35,473 nt of DNA. Source: a virus. The notes beneath the pieces were generated by a model. That model worked only from the letters and a program-made list of their open reading frames with translations. It did no database searches and was not told where the DNA came from. Below are positions 23,784 to 29,835 of this stretch, piece after piece. A program made the position numbers and the translations under genes. Location: positions 1 to 35,473 of the IMG/VR virus record IMGVR_UViG_3300049491_000278; one strand, 5' to 3'. Numbering within the stretch: the stretch's first letter is position 1; the number at the start of each line of letters is the position of its first letter.

Positions 23784-24950
23784 ATGTATAAACTTGGAGC
23801 AATACCCAATAAAAGAGACGTTCGTGATATCCCTGTAGGTGCTGTACAAAGCCCTGTAATCGTCCCAGACGCATTTAAAACAGATATTAGTATGATACCT
23901 ATACTCAATCAAAATGCACTTGGTGCGTGCGTAGGACACGCTCACGCTGTTATTCACGCATACCTAGAATATAAAGAGACAGGAAGTGTAAAACTATTCT
24001 CTCCTAGATACTTATATGCACTTTCTAAAAGAATAGACGGACTTGCAACAGAAGGCACATATCCTCGTGTTGCTAATCGTATTATGCAAAAAAATGGTTG
24101 TGCTTTAACGGACACTGTCCCTAATGACACGACACTTTCACATAACGAATACATCAACATAAAAGACACTGTAAAAGTCACAAAACAGGCAAGTATTTAT
24201 AAGACAAAAGGGTACGCAGATGTTTCACCAACAAAAGAAGCTATAAAACAAGCACTATATCAAAATGGTGTTATTGCTATGTCTATTTGTGTTGGCGACT
24301 ATAATTACGCTCCAATGGCTAAAGGTGATATAGGACAACATCGTGTTGTCGCTTATGGCTATCAAACTGTAGGAAATGACCTTAAAATACTTTGTCGTAA
24401 TTCATGGGGTGAACAATGGGGTGATAAAGGAAATTTTTACATCATGTTCAATACTTTCAAAGATGGTATTTTTGATATAAACGTATATGTAGATATTCCT
24501 AATGAAATACTTGAAGAATACAAAAAAGTAGACGTAACTATCACTCGTTCAAAAAGTACTAAAAAACAAACACTTGGAAAATTAGTAGCAAAACGTAATG
24601 GTGCTACGTTTACTTGTGATACGTTAGAGTTACCAGACCTTCAAAATGCTCCTAATATCTCGTGCGTTCCAAAAGGTACATATGATGTGAGTTATACACG
24701 TTCTGGTCTTTTCAAAAAGTCTACGTATGAACTTTTAAAAGTGCCTAATCGTTCAGGCATAAGATTGCATAGCGGAAATTACGCATGGAAAAAAGACGGA
24801 AAAGGTGATATTCAAGGTTGTATACTACTTGGAAGTGGATTTTCTGACATAAACAAAGACAATAACGAAGATATTATAAACAGTCGTTTGACAATAAACG
24901 CTTTCGAGCAGTTTATGGGAAAAACTTCTTTCAAACTTTTAATAAAATAA
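23784..24950 (+). CDS. Papain-like (C1) cysteine peptidase fused to a DUF5675-like domain
   Basis: 388 residues. The N-terminal ~240 form a papain-fold peptidase with the expected residues: oxyanion Gln43 and catalytic Cys49 (NQNALGACVGHA), His186 (GQHRVVAYGYQ) and Asn206 in RNSWGEQWG. Residues ~250-388 (VTITRSKSTKKQTLGKLV, SCVPKGTYDVSYT, NRSGIRLHSGN, GCILLGSG) match the DUF5675 pattern found in phage lysis regions. There is no signal peptide, so holin-dependent release is likely. It may cut wall-peptide or surface-protein bonds during lysis, or process virion proteins. The fusion is unusual. Domain identity is fairly sure; the substrate is inference. Confidence 0.82.
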   Translation: MYKLGAIPNKRDVRDIPVGAVQSPVIVPDAFKTDISMIPILNQNALGACVGHAHAVIHAYLEYKETGSVKLFSPRYLYALSKRIDGLATEGTYPRVANRIMQKNGCALTDTVPNDTTLSHNEYINIKDTVKVTKQASIYKTKGYADVSPTKEAIKQALYQNGVIAMSICVGDYNYAPMAKGDIGQHRVVAYGYQTVGNDLKILCRNSWGEQWGDKGNFYIMFNTFKDGIFDINVYVDIPNEILEEYKKVDVTITRSKSTKKQTLGKLVAKRNGATFTCDTLELPDLQNAPNISCVPKGTYDVSYTRSGLFKKSTYELLKVPNRSGIRLHSGNYAWKKDGKGDIQGCILLGSGFSDINKDNNEDIINSRLTINAFEQFMGKTSFKLLIK

Positions 24951-24955
24951 ATAAC

Positions 24956-25210
24956 ATGAAAAAATACAAAAGAGTAGTGGGGAAAGTAAAGGGGGCATAT
25001 GGTATTACAGATTTTGATAAAAAAAAGATAACAATAAACAAATCTTTAATAAAAAAACATGGAGAATCAATAATTTCCACAATATTACATGAAGAAACTC
25101 ATGCAAAACATCCAAAAATGCATGAAAAAACTGTTAGAAAATTAGAAAAGAAATTAGTAAAAAAAACTTCTCCTTCTATAAAGAAAAAACTTTATTCAAA
25201 ATATAACTAA
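24956..25210 (+). CDS. Small HExxH metallopeptidase-like protein
   Basis: 84 residues, very basic. Residues 45-49 are HEETH, a zincin HExxH motif, in the context SIISTILHEETHAKHPKMHEK; the later histidines could provide the third zinc ligand. It resembles the minimal SprT or ImmA-like core with only one helix pair, so activity is uncertain. It sits in the lysis module five bases after the peptidase gene. A wall- or protein-cleaving accessory is possible. Confidence 0.6.
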   Translation: MKKYKRVVGKVKGAYGITDFDKKKITINKSLIKKHGESIISTILHEETHAKHPKMHEKTVRKLEKKLVKKTSPSIKKKLYSKYN

Positions 25211-25211
25211 T

Positions 25212-25220
25212 TGTGGATAA
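25212..25220 (-). promoter_or_regulatory. DnaA box upstream of the holin promoter
   Basis: TGTGGATAA is the exact reverse complement of the DnaA box consensus TTATCCACA. It lies about 28 bases upstream of the -10 at 25248, that is, next to the expected -35 position. Confidence 0.5.
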
Positions 25221-25244
25221 ATCAAGTGTACTTTCTTGTACATT

Positions 25245-25253
25245 TGGTATAAT
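25245..25253 (+). promoter_or_regulatory. Extended -10 promoter before the holin
   Basis: TGGTATAAT is a perfect extended -10. No good -35 is present, as is common for this class. A TGTAC-TTTCTT-GTACA inverted repeat (25227-25242) lies just upstream and could be an operator. GGG-TAATAAA-CCC follows in the leader. Confidence 0.6.
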
Positions 25254-25279
25254 TACACAGGGTAATAAACCCAAACAAT

Positions 25280-25492
25280 ATGACAAACAAAACAAAAGTA
25301 GTTTTAAAAAGATTTCTCAAAGGTGCATTATCTGGTGCAGTTTCAACAGCTTCAGTGATTGTTGTAATGCTTCCACAAAACACTTTTGCAGAAGTAAGTG
25401 CTTGGATTGGCACAGTAATGTCTTCTTTGCTTGTAGGTGCTATCAGTGGCGGTATTCTTGCTGTTGATAAGTACGTAAACTACAAAGCGTAG
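25280..25492 (+). CDS. Holin
   Basis: 70 residues with two predicted membrane spans (about 14-30, GALSGAVSTASVIVVML, and 41-62, WIGTVMSSLLVGAISGGIL) and a charged C-terminus (DKYVNYKA). Size, topology and its place immediately before the transglycosylase gene fit a class II holin that opens the membrane at lysis time. It has its own promoter and DnaA box, which would allow timed expression. Confidence 0.75.
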   Translation: MTNKTKVVLKRFLKGALSGAVSTASVIVVMLPQNTFAEVSAWIGTVMSSLLVGAISGGILAVDKYVNYKA

Positions 25493-25522
25493 TCCTGTCC
25501 ACTAGAACATATCTAGCACAAT

Positions 25523-25933
25523 ATGAACTTAAAAAAATCATTGATGGCTTTTGCTATATTGCCACTGGGAATATTATTGAACCAACCAATAGAGCCAGTC
25601 ATCATAGAAGCACCAAATGTTATTCAACTTTCAAAAGAAGAAGTAATAGCAAAATATAGTGAACAGTATGGCACGTCATCAGAACTTATAACAAAAGTAA
25701 TGATGTGCGAAAGTGGAGGTAATCCAAATGCCGTAAACAATAACGAACCAAATAACATACAATCTTTTGGTATCATGCAGTTTCAAAAACCTAGTTTTGA
25801 CTATATGTCTAGCAAAATGGGTGAACAGTTAGACTTTTATAGTTATCACGACCAGATAAAACTTGCGTCATGGGCTATATCAAATAACATGGGCAGAAAC
25901 TGGTCTTGCTATCGTAAAGTTACTGGTAAATAA
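25523..25933 (+). CDS. Lytic transglycosylase endolysin with N-terminal signal
   Basis: 136 residues. The N-terminus (MNLKKSLMAFAILPLGILLN) is a signal peptide or signal anchor. Residues ~44-130 form a compact lysozyme-like transglycosylase domain: catalytic Glu63 in MMCESGGNP, SFGIMQFQKPSFDYM, and DQIKLASWAISNNM with a C-terminal WSCYRKV. It would cleave the peptidoglycan glycan strand. Export by its own signal makes it SAR-like and partly holin-independent. It is the last gene of the late operon, followed by a strong terminator. Confidence 0.82.
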   Translation: MNLKKSLMAFAILPLGILLNQPIEPVIIEAPNVIQLSKEEVIAKYSEQYGTSSELITKVMMCESGGNPNAVNNNEPNNIQSFGIMQFQKPSFDYMSSKMGEQLDFYSYHDQIKLASWAISNNMGRNWSCYRKVTGK

Positions 25934-25956
25934 CTAAATGTATTATTTATCAAATT

Positions 25957-25988
25957 AAAAACACACTCCTTTCGGGGTGTGTTTTTTT
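25957..25988 (+). terminator. Rho-independent terminator of the late operon
   Basis: The stem AAACACACTCC pairs with GGGGTGTGTTT (one G-U) around a TTTC loop, followed by a run of seven T. It is the strongest terminator in the window and ends the structural and lysis transcript. Confidence 0.92.
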
Positions 25989-25999
25989 ATTACATGTTA

Positions 26000-26150
26000 T
26001 AGGAAACTATTATTCGTTTCTGAATTTGCGGAATCGTGTTTATTCCTTTTCTTGTGGCACATAAACAAAGTAACATATTTACTACTATTGTGTCAATAGA
26101 TACTAACATGATATAGTCTATCTACTGGTCGCAAGACTAGGACACATAAG
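26000..26150. other. Non-coding stretch between the late terminator and the next genes
   Basis: From 25989 to 26280 I see no supportable gene. The stretch has a GGAAT / ATTCC hairpin near 26030, an inverted TAGTCT / AGACTA pair at about 26114-26139 and a possible weak plus promoter (TTGTGT, 18 bases, TATAGT). A short transcript from there would end at the 26151 terminator. No integrase or attachment core is evident. Confidence 0.4.
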
Positions 26151-26172
26151 GCACACTTTCGGGTGTGCTTTT
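26148..26172 (+). terminator. Rho-independent terminator
   Basis: GCACAC (26151-26156), loop TTTCGG, GTGTGC (26163-26168), followed by TTTT. No gene precedes it directly, so it either ends a short RNA or backs up the 25957 terminator. Confidence 0.75.
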
Positions 26173-26208
26173 GTGTTATTAGTTGCTTATCGACAGGGCA
26201 ATTACTAG

Positions 26209-26242
26209 AAAAAAGATATACACATTGTTGTATATCTTTTTT
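26209..26242. terminator. Bidirectional terminator
   Basis: A perfect 14-base inverted repeat (AAAAAAGATATACA / TGTATATCTTTTTT) around the loop CATTGT. The A run on one side and T run on the other make it a candidate terminator for both strands. Confidence 0.75.
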
Positions 26243-26280
26243 ATTTGTACAATGTATTCAGATATTTAATTCTTTTAAAA

Positions 26281-26547
26281 ATGGCAAAGCAAAATACAAA
26301 GCACCATAGAAAGTGCAAGTCACATCAAGGTAGTGACAACCCAAGAAACATATCAATGGTTTCAGTAAAATCACATCAGTCATGGTATCAGCTTTTTGGA
26401 AACAAAACGCCAGACCAAATCGCACGAATTATAAACAAAGTATGGATTGACCCAGACTTTAAATTCATTGTTGTAAAAAACGACACTTTTAAAGACCCAA
26501 ATCAAACTAACTTATTTCAAGGAGGACATGATGGAAATGGATACTAA
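26281..26547 (+). CDS. HNH-like small protein resembling Patescibacteria-type proteins, 88 aa
   Basis: The protein has HHRKCKSHQGSDNPRNISMV, then KSHQSWYQLFGNKTPDQIA and INKVWIDPDF. The spacing H...R(N)..V...H..W..LF.N..P..IA..IN..W.DP is a compact pattern I recall from short Patescibacteria proteins with an HNH/zinc-fold look. Function unknown. Start ATG 26281 was preferred because longer versions run into the 26209 terminator. The 3' end carries a GGAGG that serves the next, overlapping gene. Confidence 0.65.
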   Translation: MAKQNTKHHRKCKSHQGSDNPRNISMVSVKSHQSWYQLFGNKTPDQIARIINKVWIDPDFKFIVVKNDTFKDPNQTNLFQGGHDGNGY

Positions 26548-26665
26548 TGTAACTACCGACCAAATTCTTGGTACTATCGCCTTTGTAGGCACTTTCTGCT
26601 TTGCTATATGTATTGCAGGTATCGTAATTCACTTACTAGATAAGTGGAAAGCAAAACACCCTTAA
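26531..26665 (+). CDS. Small membrane protein, 44 aa
   Basis: MEMDTNVTTDQ, then one membrane span (ILGTIAFVGTFCFAICIAGI, about 12-34) and a basic C-terminus (DKWKAKHP). GGAGG at 26521-26525 gives good spacing to ATG 26531; ATGs at 26528 and 26537 are in the same frame. It overlaps the upstream gene by 17 bases. Role unknown. Confidence 0.65.
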   Translation: MEMDTNVTTDQILGTIAFVGTFCFAICIAGIVIHLLDKWKAKHP

Positions 26666-26676
26666 TTTTTTGTAAT

Positions 26677-26817
26677 ATGACAATAGAACAAATGATTATT
26701 GCCATATATTGTTTATATGGTTTATGTATTACATTTTCTGTAGTACTTATTGTACTTTTGTACAAAGAAAATAAAGAATTTGATATATTCTTTAAAAACA
26801 TAAACAACCCTCACTAA
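26677..26817 (+). CDS. Small membrane protein, 46 aa
   Basis: MTIEQ followed by a membrane span (MIIAIYCLYGLCITFSVVLI, about 6-28) and a charged cytoplasmic tail (YKENKEFDIFFKNINNPH). It follows another single-span protein by 11 bases, so the two may work as a pair. The stop codon lies inside the terminator stem-loop at 26806. Confidence 0.6.
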   Translation: MTIEQMIIAIYCLYGLCITFSVVLIVLLYKENKEFDIFFKNINNPH

Positions 26818-26832
26818 TTGTGGGGGTTTTTT
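26806..26832 (+). terminator. Rho-independent terminator overlapping a stop codon
   Basis: AACCCTCAC pairs with GTGGGGGTT (one T-G) around TAATT, followed by TTTT. The preceding gene's TAA is in the loop, a compact arrangement. Confidence 0.82.
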
Positions 26833-26963
26833 AATACAAACAAAAAATACCTTTTGCAAGGTATCTTCTGTACACAGTGTCTAAAGGGTCGATTCCATAG
26901 ACAAATATAGTGTAGCATGAAAGAAAGTAGTATTATGTACATAGACATTAAAACATAGAAATC

Positions 26964-27203
26964 ATGCTCTTTGAACCACTAACATTCAGACAGAGATGTC
27001 GTGTATGCAAAACAGTAACTGACCATTATTCTGTGTTTTATTCTATGGACTTTAAAAACCATAAGATTATCATAGAAGAACATTGTGCTGTATGCAATAT
27101 GAACGCTCACAAGTACGAAATAAAAGAGCAATACTCTCACGTTTCTTACATCATTGAGGAATACGCTCGTATTATTCCACCAGATATTTCTGAATTAAAC
27201 TAA
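26964..27203 (+). CDS. Zinc-ribbon hypothetical protein, 79 aa
   Basis: Two cysteine pairs, CRVC at about 12-15 and CAVC at about 41-44, separated by a beta hairpin-like stretch (HYSVFYSMDFKNHKIIIEEH), make a classical zinc ribbon. The C-terminus is helical (VSYIIEEYARII). It ends in a terminator shared with the opposing gene at 27200-27388, with a four-base overlap of the two stops. Probably nucleic-acid binding; no family recognised. Confidence 0.68.
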   Translation: MLFEPLTFRQRCRVCKTVTDHYSVFYSMDFKNHKIIIEEHCAVCNMNAHKYEIKEQYSHVSYIIEEYARIIPPDISELN

Positions 27204-27388
27204 CAAGCATCTTTTGGTGCTTGTTTTTGTCTACATTCTCCACAATGTGTTTCATTAAACTTAGGAAATAATTGTCCACACTTTACACAGTATTCGCACT
27301 CATTCAATATTTCAATAGCTAGTTTGCCTTTTGCGGTGAGATGACTTGCATTACTGAGTTTATACACTTGTTTAGTCGTATTGTTCAT
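27200..27388 (-). CDS. Minus-strand zinc-ribbon protein, 62 aa
   Basis: This is the only convincing minus-strand gene. MNNTTKQVYKLSNASHLTAK leads to a helical part (GKLAIEILNE) and then CVKC...CGEC, a zinc ribbon. Its stop overlaps the stop of the converging plus gene, and both end at the 27203 hairpin. On the minus strand a TAACAT -10-like element lies a few bases before its ATG, so it may also be leaderless, divergent from 27405. It could be a small regulator. Confidence 0.6.
   Translation of the reverse strand: MNNTTKQVYKLSNASHLTAKGKLAIEILNECEYCVKCGQLFPKFNETHCGECRQKQAPKDAC
27203..27229. terminator. Terminator between converging genes
   Basis: ACAAGCATC pairs with GGTGCTTGT (one G-U) around TTTT, followed by a T run on the plus strand. 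It would end the 26964 transcript; for the minus gene at 27200 it lies at the very end of the frame. Confidence 0.75.
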
Positions 27389-27392
27389 GTGA

Positions 27393-27398
27393 TAATGT
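27393..27398 (+). promoter_or_regulatory. -10 element for a leaderless GTG-start gene
   Basis: TAATGT ends 6 bases before the GTG at 27405; a TTGTTT lies about 19 bases upstream. Initiation at the normal distance would fall on the GTG, giving a leaderless transcript. Confidence 0.45.
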
Positions 27399-27404
27399 TA
27401 GCAC

Positions 27405-27740
27405 GTGAGACCTATACCTGAAAAACTAAAAAATGAATTATCTGTGGATAAGTATTATTCAAAATGTTGCTTGTCATATCTTGGTTCATGTTCTGGTCGT
27501 GTAGAGTGGCATCACAACCTTATTTATCAAGGAAGACAAGAAAATGCTCGTTTCTGTATACTTCCAGTTTGTCATGCACACCATGAAATAGAAAAAAGAA
27601 AAGATATAGGAGAACAACTTGACTGGATAATGCTTAATAGAATATCTGATAATGAAATTCAACAGTATTGTAAAGCGGTAAACTATCTACACATTAAAAA
27701 TATTTTAAATAAAAAATATGGTACTTATATTGAAAGGTAA
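27405..27740 (+). CDS. HNH-type nuclease-like protein, 111 aa
   Basis: The sequence CCLSYLGSCSGRVEWHHNLIYQG, then FCILPVCHAHHEIEKRKDIG, has the cysteine-rich arrangement and double WHH/HAHH histidines of phage HNH-like recombination or nuclease proteins found beside RusA. The start is GTG 27405, supported by the -10 element in front; no better ATG exists before the conserved part. A perfect reverse-oriented DnaA box (27443-27451) lies inside the gene. It overlaps the RusA gene by 23 bases. A role in recombination or DNA processing is likely. Confidence 0.65.
   Translation: MRPIPEKLKNELSVDKYYSKCCLSYLGSCSGRVEWHHNLIYQGRQENARFCILPVCHAHHEIEKRKDIGEQLDWIMLNRISDNEIQQYCKAVNYLHIKNILNKKYGTYIER
27443..27451 (-). 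promoter_or_regulatory. DnaA box inside the HNH-like gene
   Basis: TGTGGATAA, the exact reverse complement of TTATCCACA. About 40 bases into the gene and about 50 past the -10 at 27393. Confidence 0.4.
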
Positions 27741-28095
27741 ACCAAAAAGCACTTCTCACATTTATAAAATGACTTGTCGTGGTCGTTTTGCTTCAATGTA
27801 TATGTCTGCTGATGGTAAAGCACTAAAAGAAAGTTACGCATGGCAAGCAAAAGAACAATGGAAAGAACCTGTGCTTATTGGTGACATTTATGTTTCAATG
27901 AAAATATATTTTGACACTAAAAGAAAATCAGATATAGACAATTTTAATAAACTTACTTTTGACTCTTTGACAGGTATAGTATGGCAAGATGATAGTCAAA
28001 TTCGCAAGATACTGATTGAAAAATTTTATGATAAAAATTCACCAAGAATCGAAATATGTGTACACCCTTTTATAAGTTATTATGGAACGTTTTAA
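27718..28095 (+). CDS. rusA: RusA-family Holliday junction resolvase
   Basis: 125 residues. The conserved core KRKSDIDNFNKLTFDSLTG (about 68-86) with Asp72 and Asp74, followed by VWQDDSQI with Asp91-92, matches RusA catalytic residues. The N-terminal ILKGKPKSTSHIYKM is the usual strand-loop start. The dimer would resolve branched recombination intermediates, which suits a phage with an exonuclease-annealase pair and concatemer packaging. It overlaps the HNH-like gene upstream. Confidence 0.88.
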   Translation: MVLILKGKPKSTSHIYKMTCRGRFASMYMSADGKALKESYAWQAKEQWKEPVLIGDIYVSMKIYFDTKRKSDIDNFNKLTFDSLTGIVWQDDSQIRKILIEKFYDKNSPRIEICVHPFISYYGTF

Positions 28096-28104
28096 ATCAC
28101 TCAT

Positions 28105-28245
28105 ATGAATAAAAAAACCCCGTTAAAGTCCCATTTTGCCCCAATAAAACGATATGAAAGTGGCTATAGATGTATAGAATGTGATGCAAAAGTATCAATT
28201 CTTTATTCTGGTAAATGTGAAGACTGTACAGAGTATTTTGACTAA
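28105..28245 (+). CDS. Small zinc-ribbon protein, 46 aa
   Basis: MNKKTPLKSHFAPIKRYES, then CIEC and, after 12 residues, CEDC. This is a minimal zinc ribbon with a basic N-terminus. It is one of several such proteins here (see 714, 26964, 27200, 33783). It starts 9 bases after rusA and ends before the 28251 terminator. Function unknown. Confidence 0.6.
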   Translation: MNKKTPLKSHFAPIKRYESGYRCIECDAKVSILYSGKCEDCTEYFD

Positions 28246-28250
28246 ACAAA

Positions 28251-28272
28251 AAAACACAGGAGATGTGTTTTT
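28251..28272 (+). terminator. Rho-independent terminator
   Basis: AAAACACA, loop GGAGA, TGTGTTTTT. An A-rich upstream and T-rich downstream flank make it a good terminator for the rusA transcript. Confidence 0.75.
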
Positions 28273-28276
28273 AAGG

Positions 28277-28336
28277 ATGGCGAGATATATAGTACTTATT
28301 ATTTATGCGTTTCTTTTATATGTTGAAATTATTTGA
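28277..28336 (+). CDS. Possible tiny membrane peptide, 19 aa
   Basis: MARYIVLIIYAFLLYVEII, ending in TGA, with AAGGA just upstream. Nearly all residues are hydrophobic. It is too short to judge; it could be a real membrane peptide or chance. Confidence 0.25.
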   Translation: MARYIVLIIYAFLLYVEII

Positions 28337-28434
28337 GTAGAACATAAGAACAATGCGTGACAAAGTCCATCTTGTTTGCCTGCAAGTATATTGTACACCA
28401 TATAAAAATAAAAATGTATAGGCAGTTTATTCAC

Positions 28435-28443
28435 TTATACACA
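28435..28443 (+). promoter_or_regulatory. DnaA box (R2 type) upstream of the replication promoter
   Basis: TTATACACA, equal to the E. coli oriC R2-type box, one base off consensus. It lies 10 bases upstream of the -35 at 28454. Confidence 0.45.
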
Positions 28444-28453
28444 GTTTACTTAT

Positions 28454-28483
28454 TTGACTTAGTATGTGTACTTGCGATAATGT
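28454..28483 (+). promoter_or_regulatory. Promoter for the replication initiator operon
   Basis: TTGACT (28454-28459), 18-base spacer, TAATGT (28478-28483). AGTA-TGTG-TACT (28461-28472), an inverted repeat, lies in the spacer and may be an operator. Confidence 0.65.
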
Positions 28484-28487
28484 ATAT

Positions 28488-28573
28488 GCCGTAGTATCGA
28501 CTATGGCGATATTAACAAATTAGCTTGGATTCTCTAGCCTCGCCATTCTTCCAAGCGTGGCAGGACTAGAGAA
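28488..28573 (+). promoter_or_regulatory. Structured leader with possible pseudoknot before the initiator gene
   Basis: First hairpin: GCCGTAGT-ATCG-ACTATGGC (28488-28507). Second: TTCTCTAGCCT (28530-28540) plus GCCA pairs with TGGC, AGG and CTAGAGAA (28558-28573), with two single-base bulges. The loop of the second contains TCCAAGC (28550-28556), the exact complement of GCTTGGA (28523-28529) just 5' of the stem. Both pairings together would make an H-type pseudoknot. The gene starts ten bases downstream. Confidence 0.6.
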
Positions 28574-28582
28574 GATTTAACA

Positions 28583-29308
28583 TTGAATAAAATAGAATTT
28601 GTAAAAGATAAGATACCTTTTACACAAGTTGCAAATGGTGTACTTACAGACAAAAGACTTTCTGCGAAAGCAAAAGGATTGTATGCGTATTTGTATTCAA
28701 AACCTGATGGTTGGGATTTTGCTATTGATAGAATTGCTCTTGAAATGTCAGATGGTAGAAAATCTATTAACGAAGGATTAAAAGAATTAGAAGTATTGGG
28801 ATTTTTAACAAGAAAAAGACAAGCAGATGGTCGAGTTTTATATTTGGTACATTTTCCACCAATAGAGCCAAATGCCCAAAATGGACATATGGATATAGAG
28901 CCAAATGCCCAAAAAGCCATAGTGCCAAAAAGCCATATGACCAAAATGGGAACAGTAAGTAATAAAGATATTATAATAATAAAGAATAATACAAGTAATA
29001 AAGATAGCAACGCTGTCGCATTGCAGGGTATACCAGTAATTATTGAAGCTTTTGAAAAGGTAAATAAAGCATGTGCTGATTTTTATGGAAATACTACTCA
29101 AAGAAAATACACTGAAAAACTTATAATTGCATATGGGCAAGAAATGGTACTTAAGGTAGTTTCAATGCTTCCGCAATTTAACGCTAAGTTTTACCATAAA
29201 GCTACTACACCAAAAGAACTATGGGACAAGTGGGCAAAAATATCTGCCGAAGCACAAGCACTAAAACAAGGTCGTGGAAATAAATATCAAATAACTAAAG
29301 TATACTAA
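28583..29308 (+). CDS. Replication initiator / replisome organiser with embedded origin (lambda O-like)
   Basis: 241 residues. The N-terminal ~85 look like a winged-helix domain (ANGVLTDKRLSAKAKGLYAY, IALEMSDGRKSINEGLKELE, GFLTRKRQADGRVLYLV) as in phage replication proteins. A linker at about 94-150 repeats IEPNAQ and KSHM and ends in low-complexity Ile/Asn. The C-terminal half (FEKVNKACADFYGN, YGQEMVLKVVSMLPQF, TTPKELWDKWAKISAEAQA) is helical and may bind the host helicase. The start is a TTG, since no ATG precedes the conserved part. The linker DNA contains iterons and an AT-rich stretch, as in lambda O. No phage helicase or polymerase is present, so host replication proteins must be used. 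Confidence 0.75.
   Translation: MNKIEFVKDKIPFTQVANGVLTDKRLSAKAKGLYAYLYSKPDGWDFAIDRIALEMSDGRKSINEGLKELEVLGFLTRKRQADGRVLYLVHFPPIEPNAQNGHMDIEPNAQKAIVPKSHMTKMGTVSNKDIIIIKNNTSNKDSNAVALQGIPVIIEAFEKVNKACADFYGNTTQRKYTEKLIIAYGQEMVLKVVSMLPQFNAKFYHKATTPKELWDKWAKISAEAQALKQGRGNKYQITKVY
28862..28941 (+). repeat. Iterons inside the initiator gene (candidate origin)
   Basis: ATAGAGCCAAATGCCCAAAA occurs at 28862-28881 and 28895-28914, 33 bases apart. A second related pair, AAAAAGCCATA at 28911 and 28927, follows 16 bases apart. The unit shares GCC-AAA cores. All are in frame and appear as IEPNAQ and KSH repeats in the protein. Confidence 0.7.
28951..29010 (+). other. AT-rich stretch next to the iterons (possible DNA unwinding element)
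   Basis: Nearly all A/T, with the 14-base direct repeat AAGTAATAAAGATA at 28957-28970 and 28993-29006. Position directly after the iterons is as in lambda-type origins. Function is inferred. Confidence 0.55.
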
Positions 29309-29309
29309 T

Positions 29310-29618
29310 ATGCAAAAATACATAAAAATCTTATTTAGAGATAAACGAATTGAACCAGTGTATCTTTCAATTGAAAAATGGGAAGGTATCGTGAATGATG
29401 ACAAAAATTTAGTAGCGTATAAATTGGATAACGAAACAGAGTGGACTGGTAGAGTATTAAACAAGGCAGAAGTAATATATTCTGAATTTGACAAAGAATA
29501 TTCAAAGAAACAATCAGAACCTAAAACAACTTTTTACCGACATATAGTAAAAAATACTGTTGTAGAAATGTTAGAAGGACAATTACCAGATGATATAAGT
29601 GAGTATGTAAAATTATAA
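29310..29618 (+). CDS. Hypothetical protein in replication operon, 102 aa
   Basis: Small mixed-charge protein (MQKYIKILFRDKRIEPVYLS, WEGIVNDDKNLVAYKL, TFYRHIVKNTVVEMLEGQL). The beta-rich front and helical end suggest a compact fold. It starts one base after the initiator stop, so it is surely co-translated with it. Not recognised. Confidence 0.6.
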   Translation: MQKYIKILFRDKRIEPVYLSIEKWEGIVNDDKNLVAYKLDNETEWTGRVLNKAEVIYSEFDKEYSKKQSEPKTTFYRHIVKNTVVEMLEGQLPDDISEYVKL

Positions 29619-29622
29619 AAAC

Positions 29623-29835
29623 ATGACGACAATAGAACAAAATGTGCGACTTGTAATAAAACAAATGAAAGAAAAACTACACACAGAAGATAATTTTACA
29701 ATGTGGTATGCAGGATATAGGCTTGATATAAACATACAAGAAGAAATAATATATATTCCAAAAGAACCTTTTGAATTAAAAACAATAATTCCTGAAAAAT
29801 TTTTAAATTTAGAAATTAAAAATGAAACCAATTAA
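29623..29835 (+). CDS. Hypothetical protein in replication operon, 70 aa
   Basis: N-terminal helix (TTIEQNVRLVIKQMKEKLHT), then a beta part (FTMWYAGYRLDINIQEEIIYIP). No cysteine motif or membrane span. It overlaps the 33-residue zinc-ribbon frame at 29822. Not recognised. Confidence 0.55.
   Translation: MTTIEQNVRLVIKQMKEKLHTEDNFTMWYAGYRLDINIQEEIIYIPKEPFELKTIIPEKFLNLEIKNETN

Noticed and set aside
25989-26280. Integrase attachment site / temperate lifestyle
   Set aside because: No integrase or excisionase gene and no attP-like core were seen anywhere; the small HTH-type proteins alone do not show lysogeny.
26880-26930. tRNA-like T arm (GGTCGATTCC)
   Set aside because: No acceptor stem, anticodon arm or correct spacing could be built around it.
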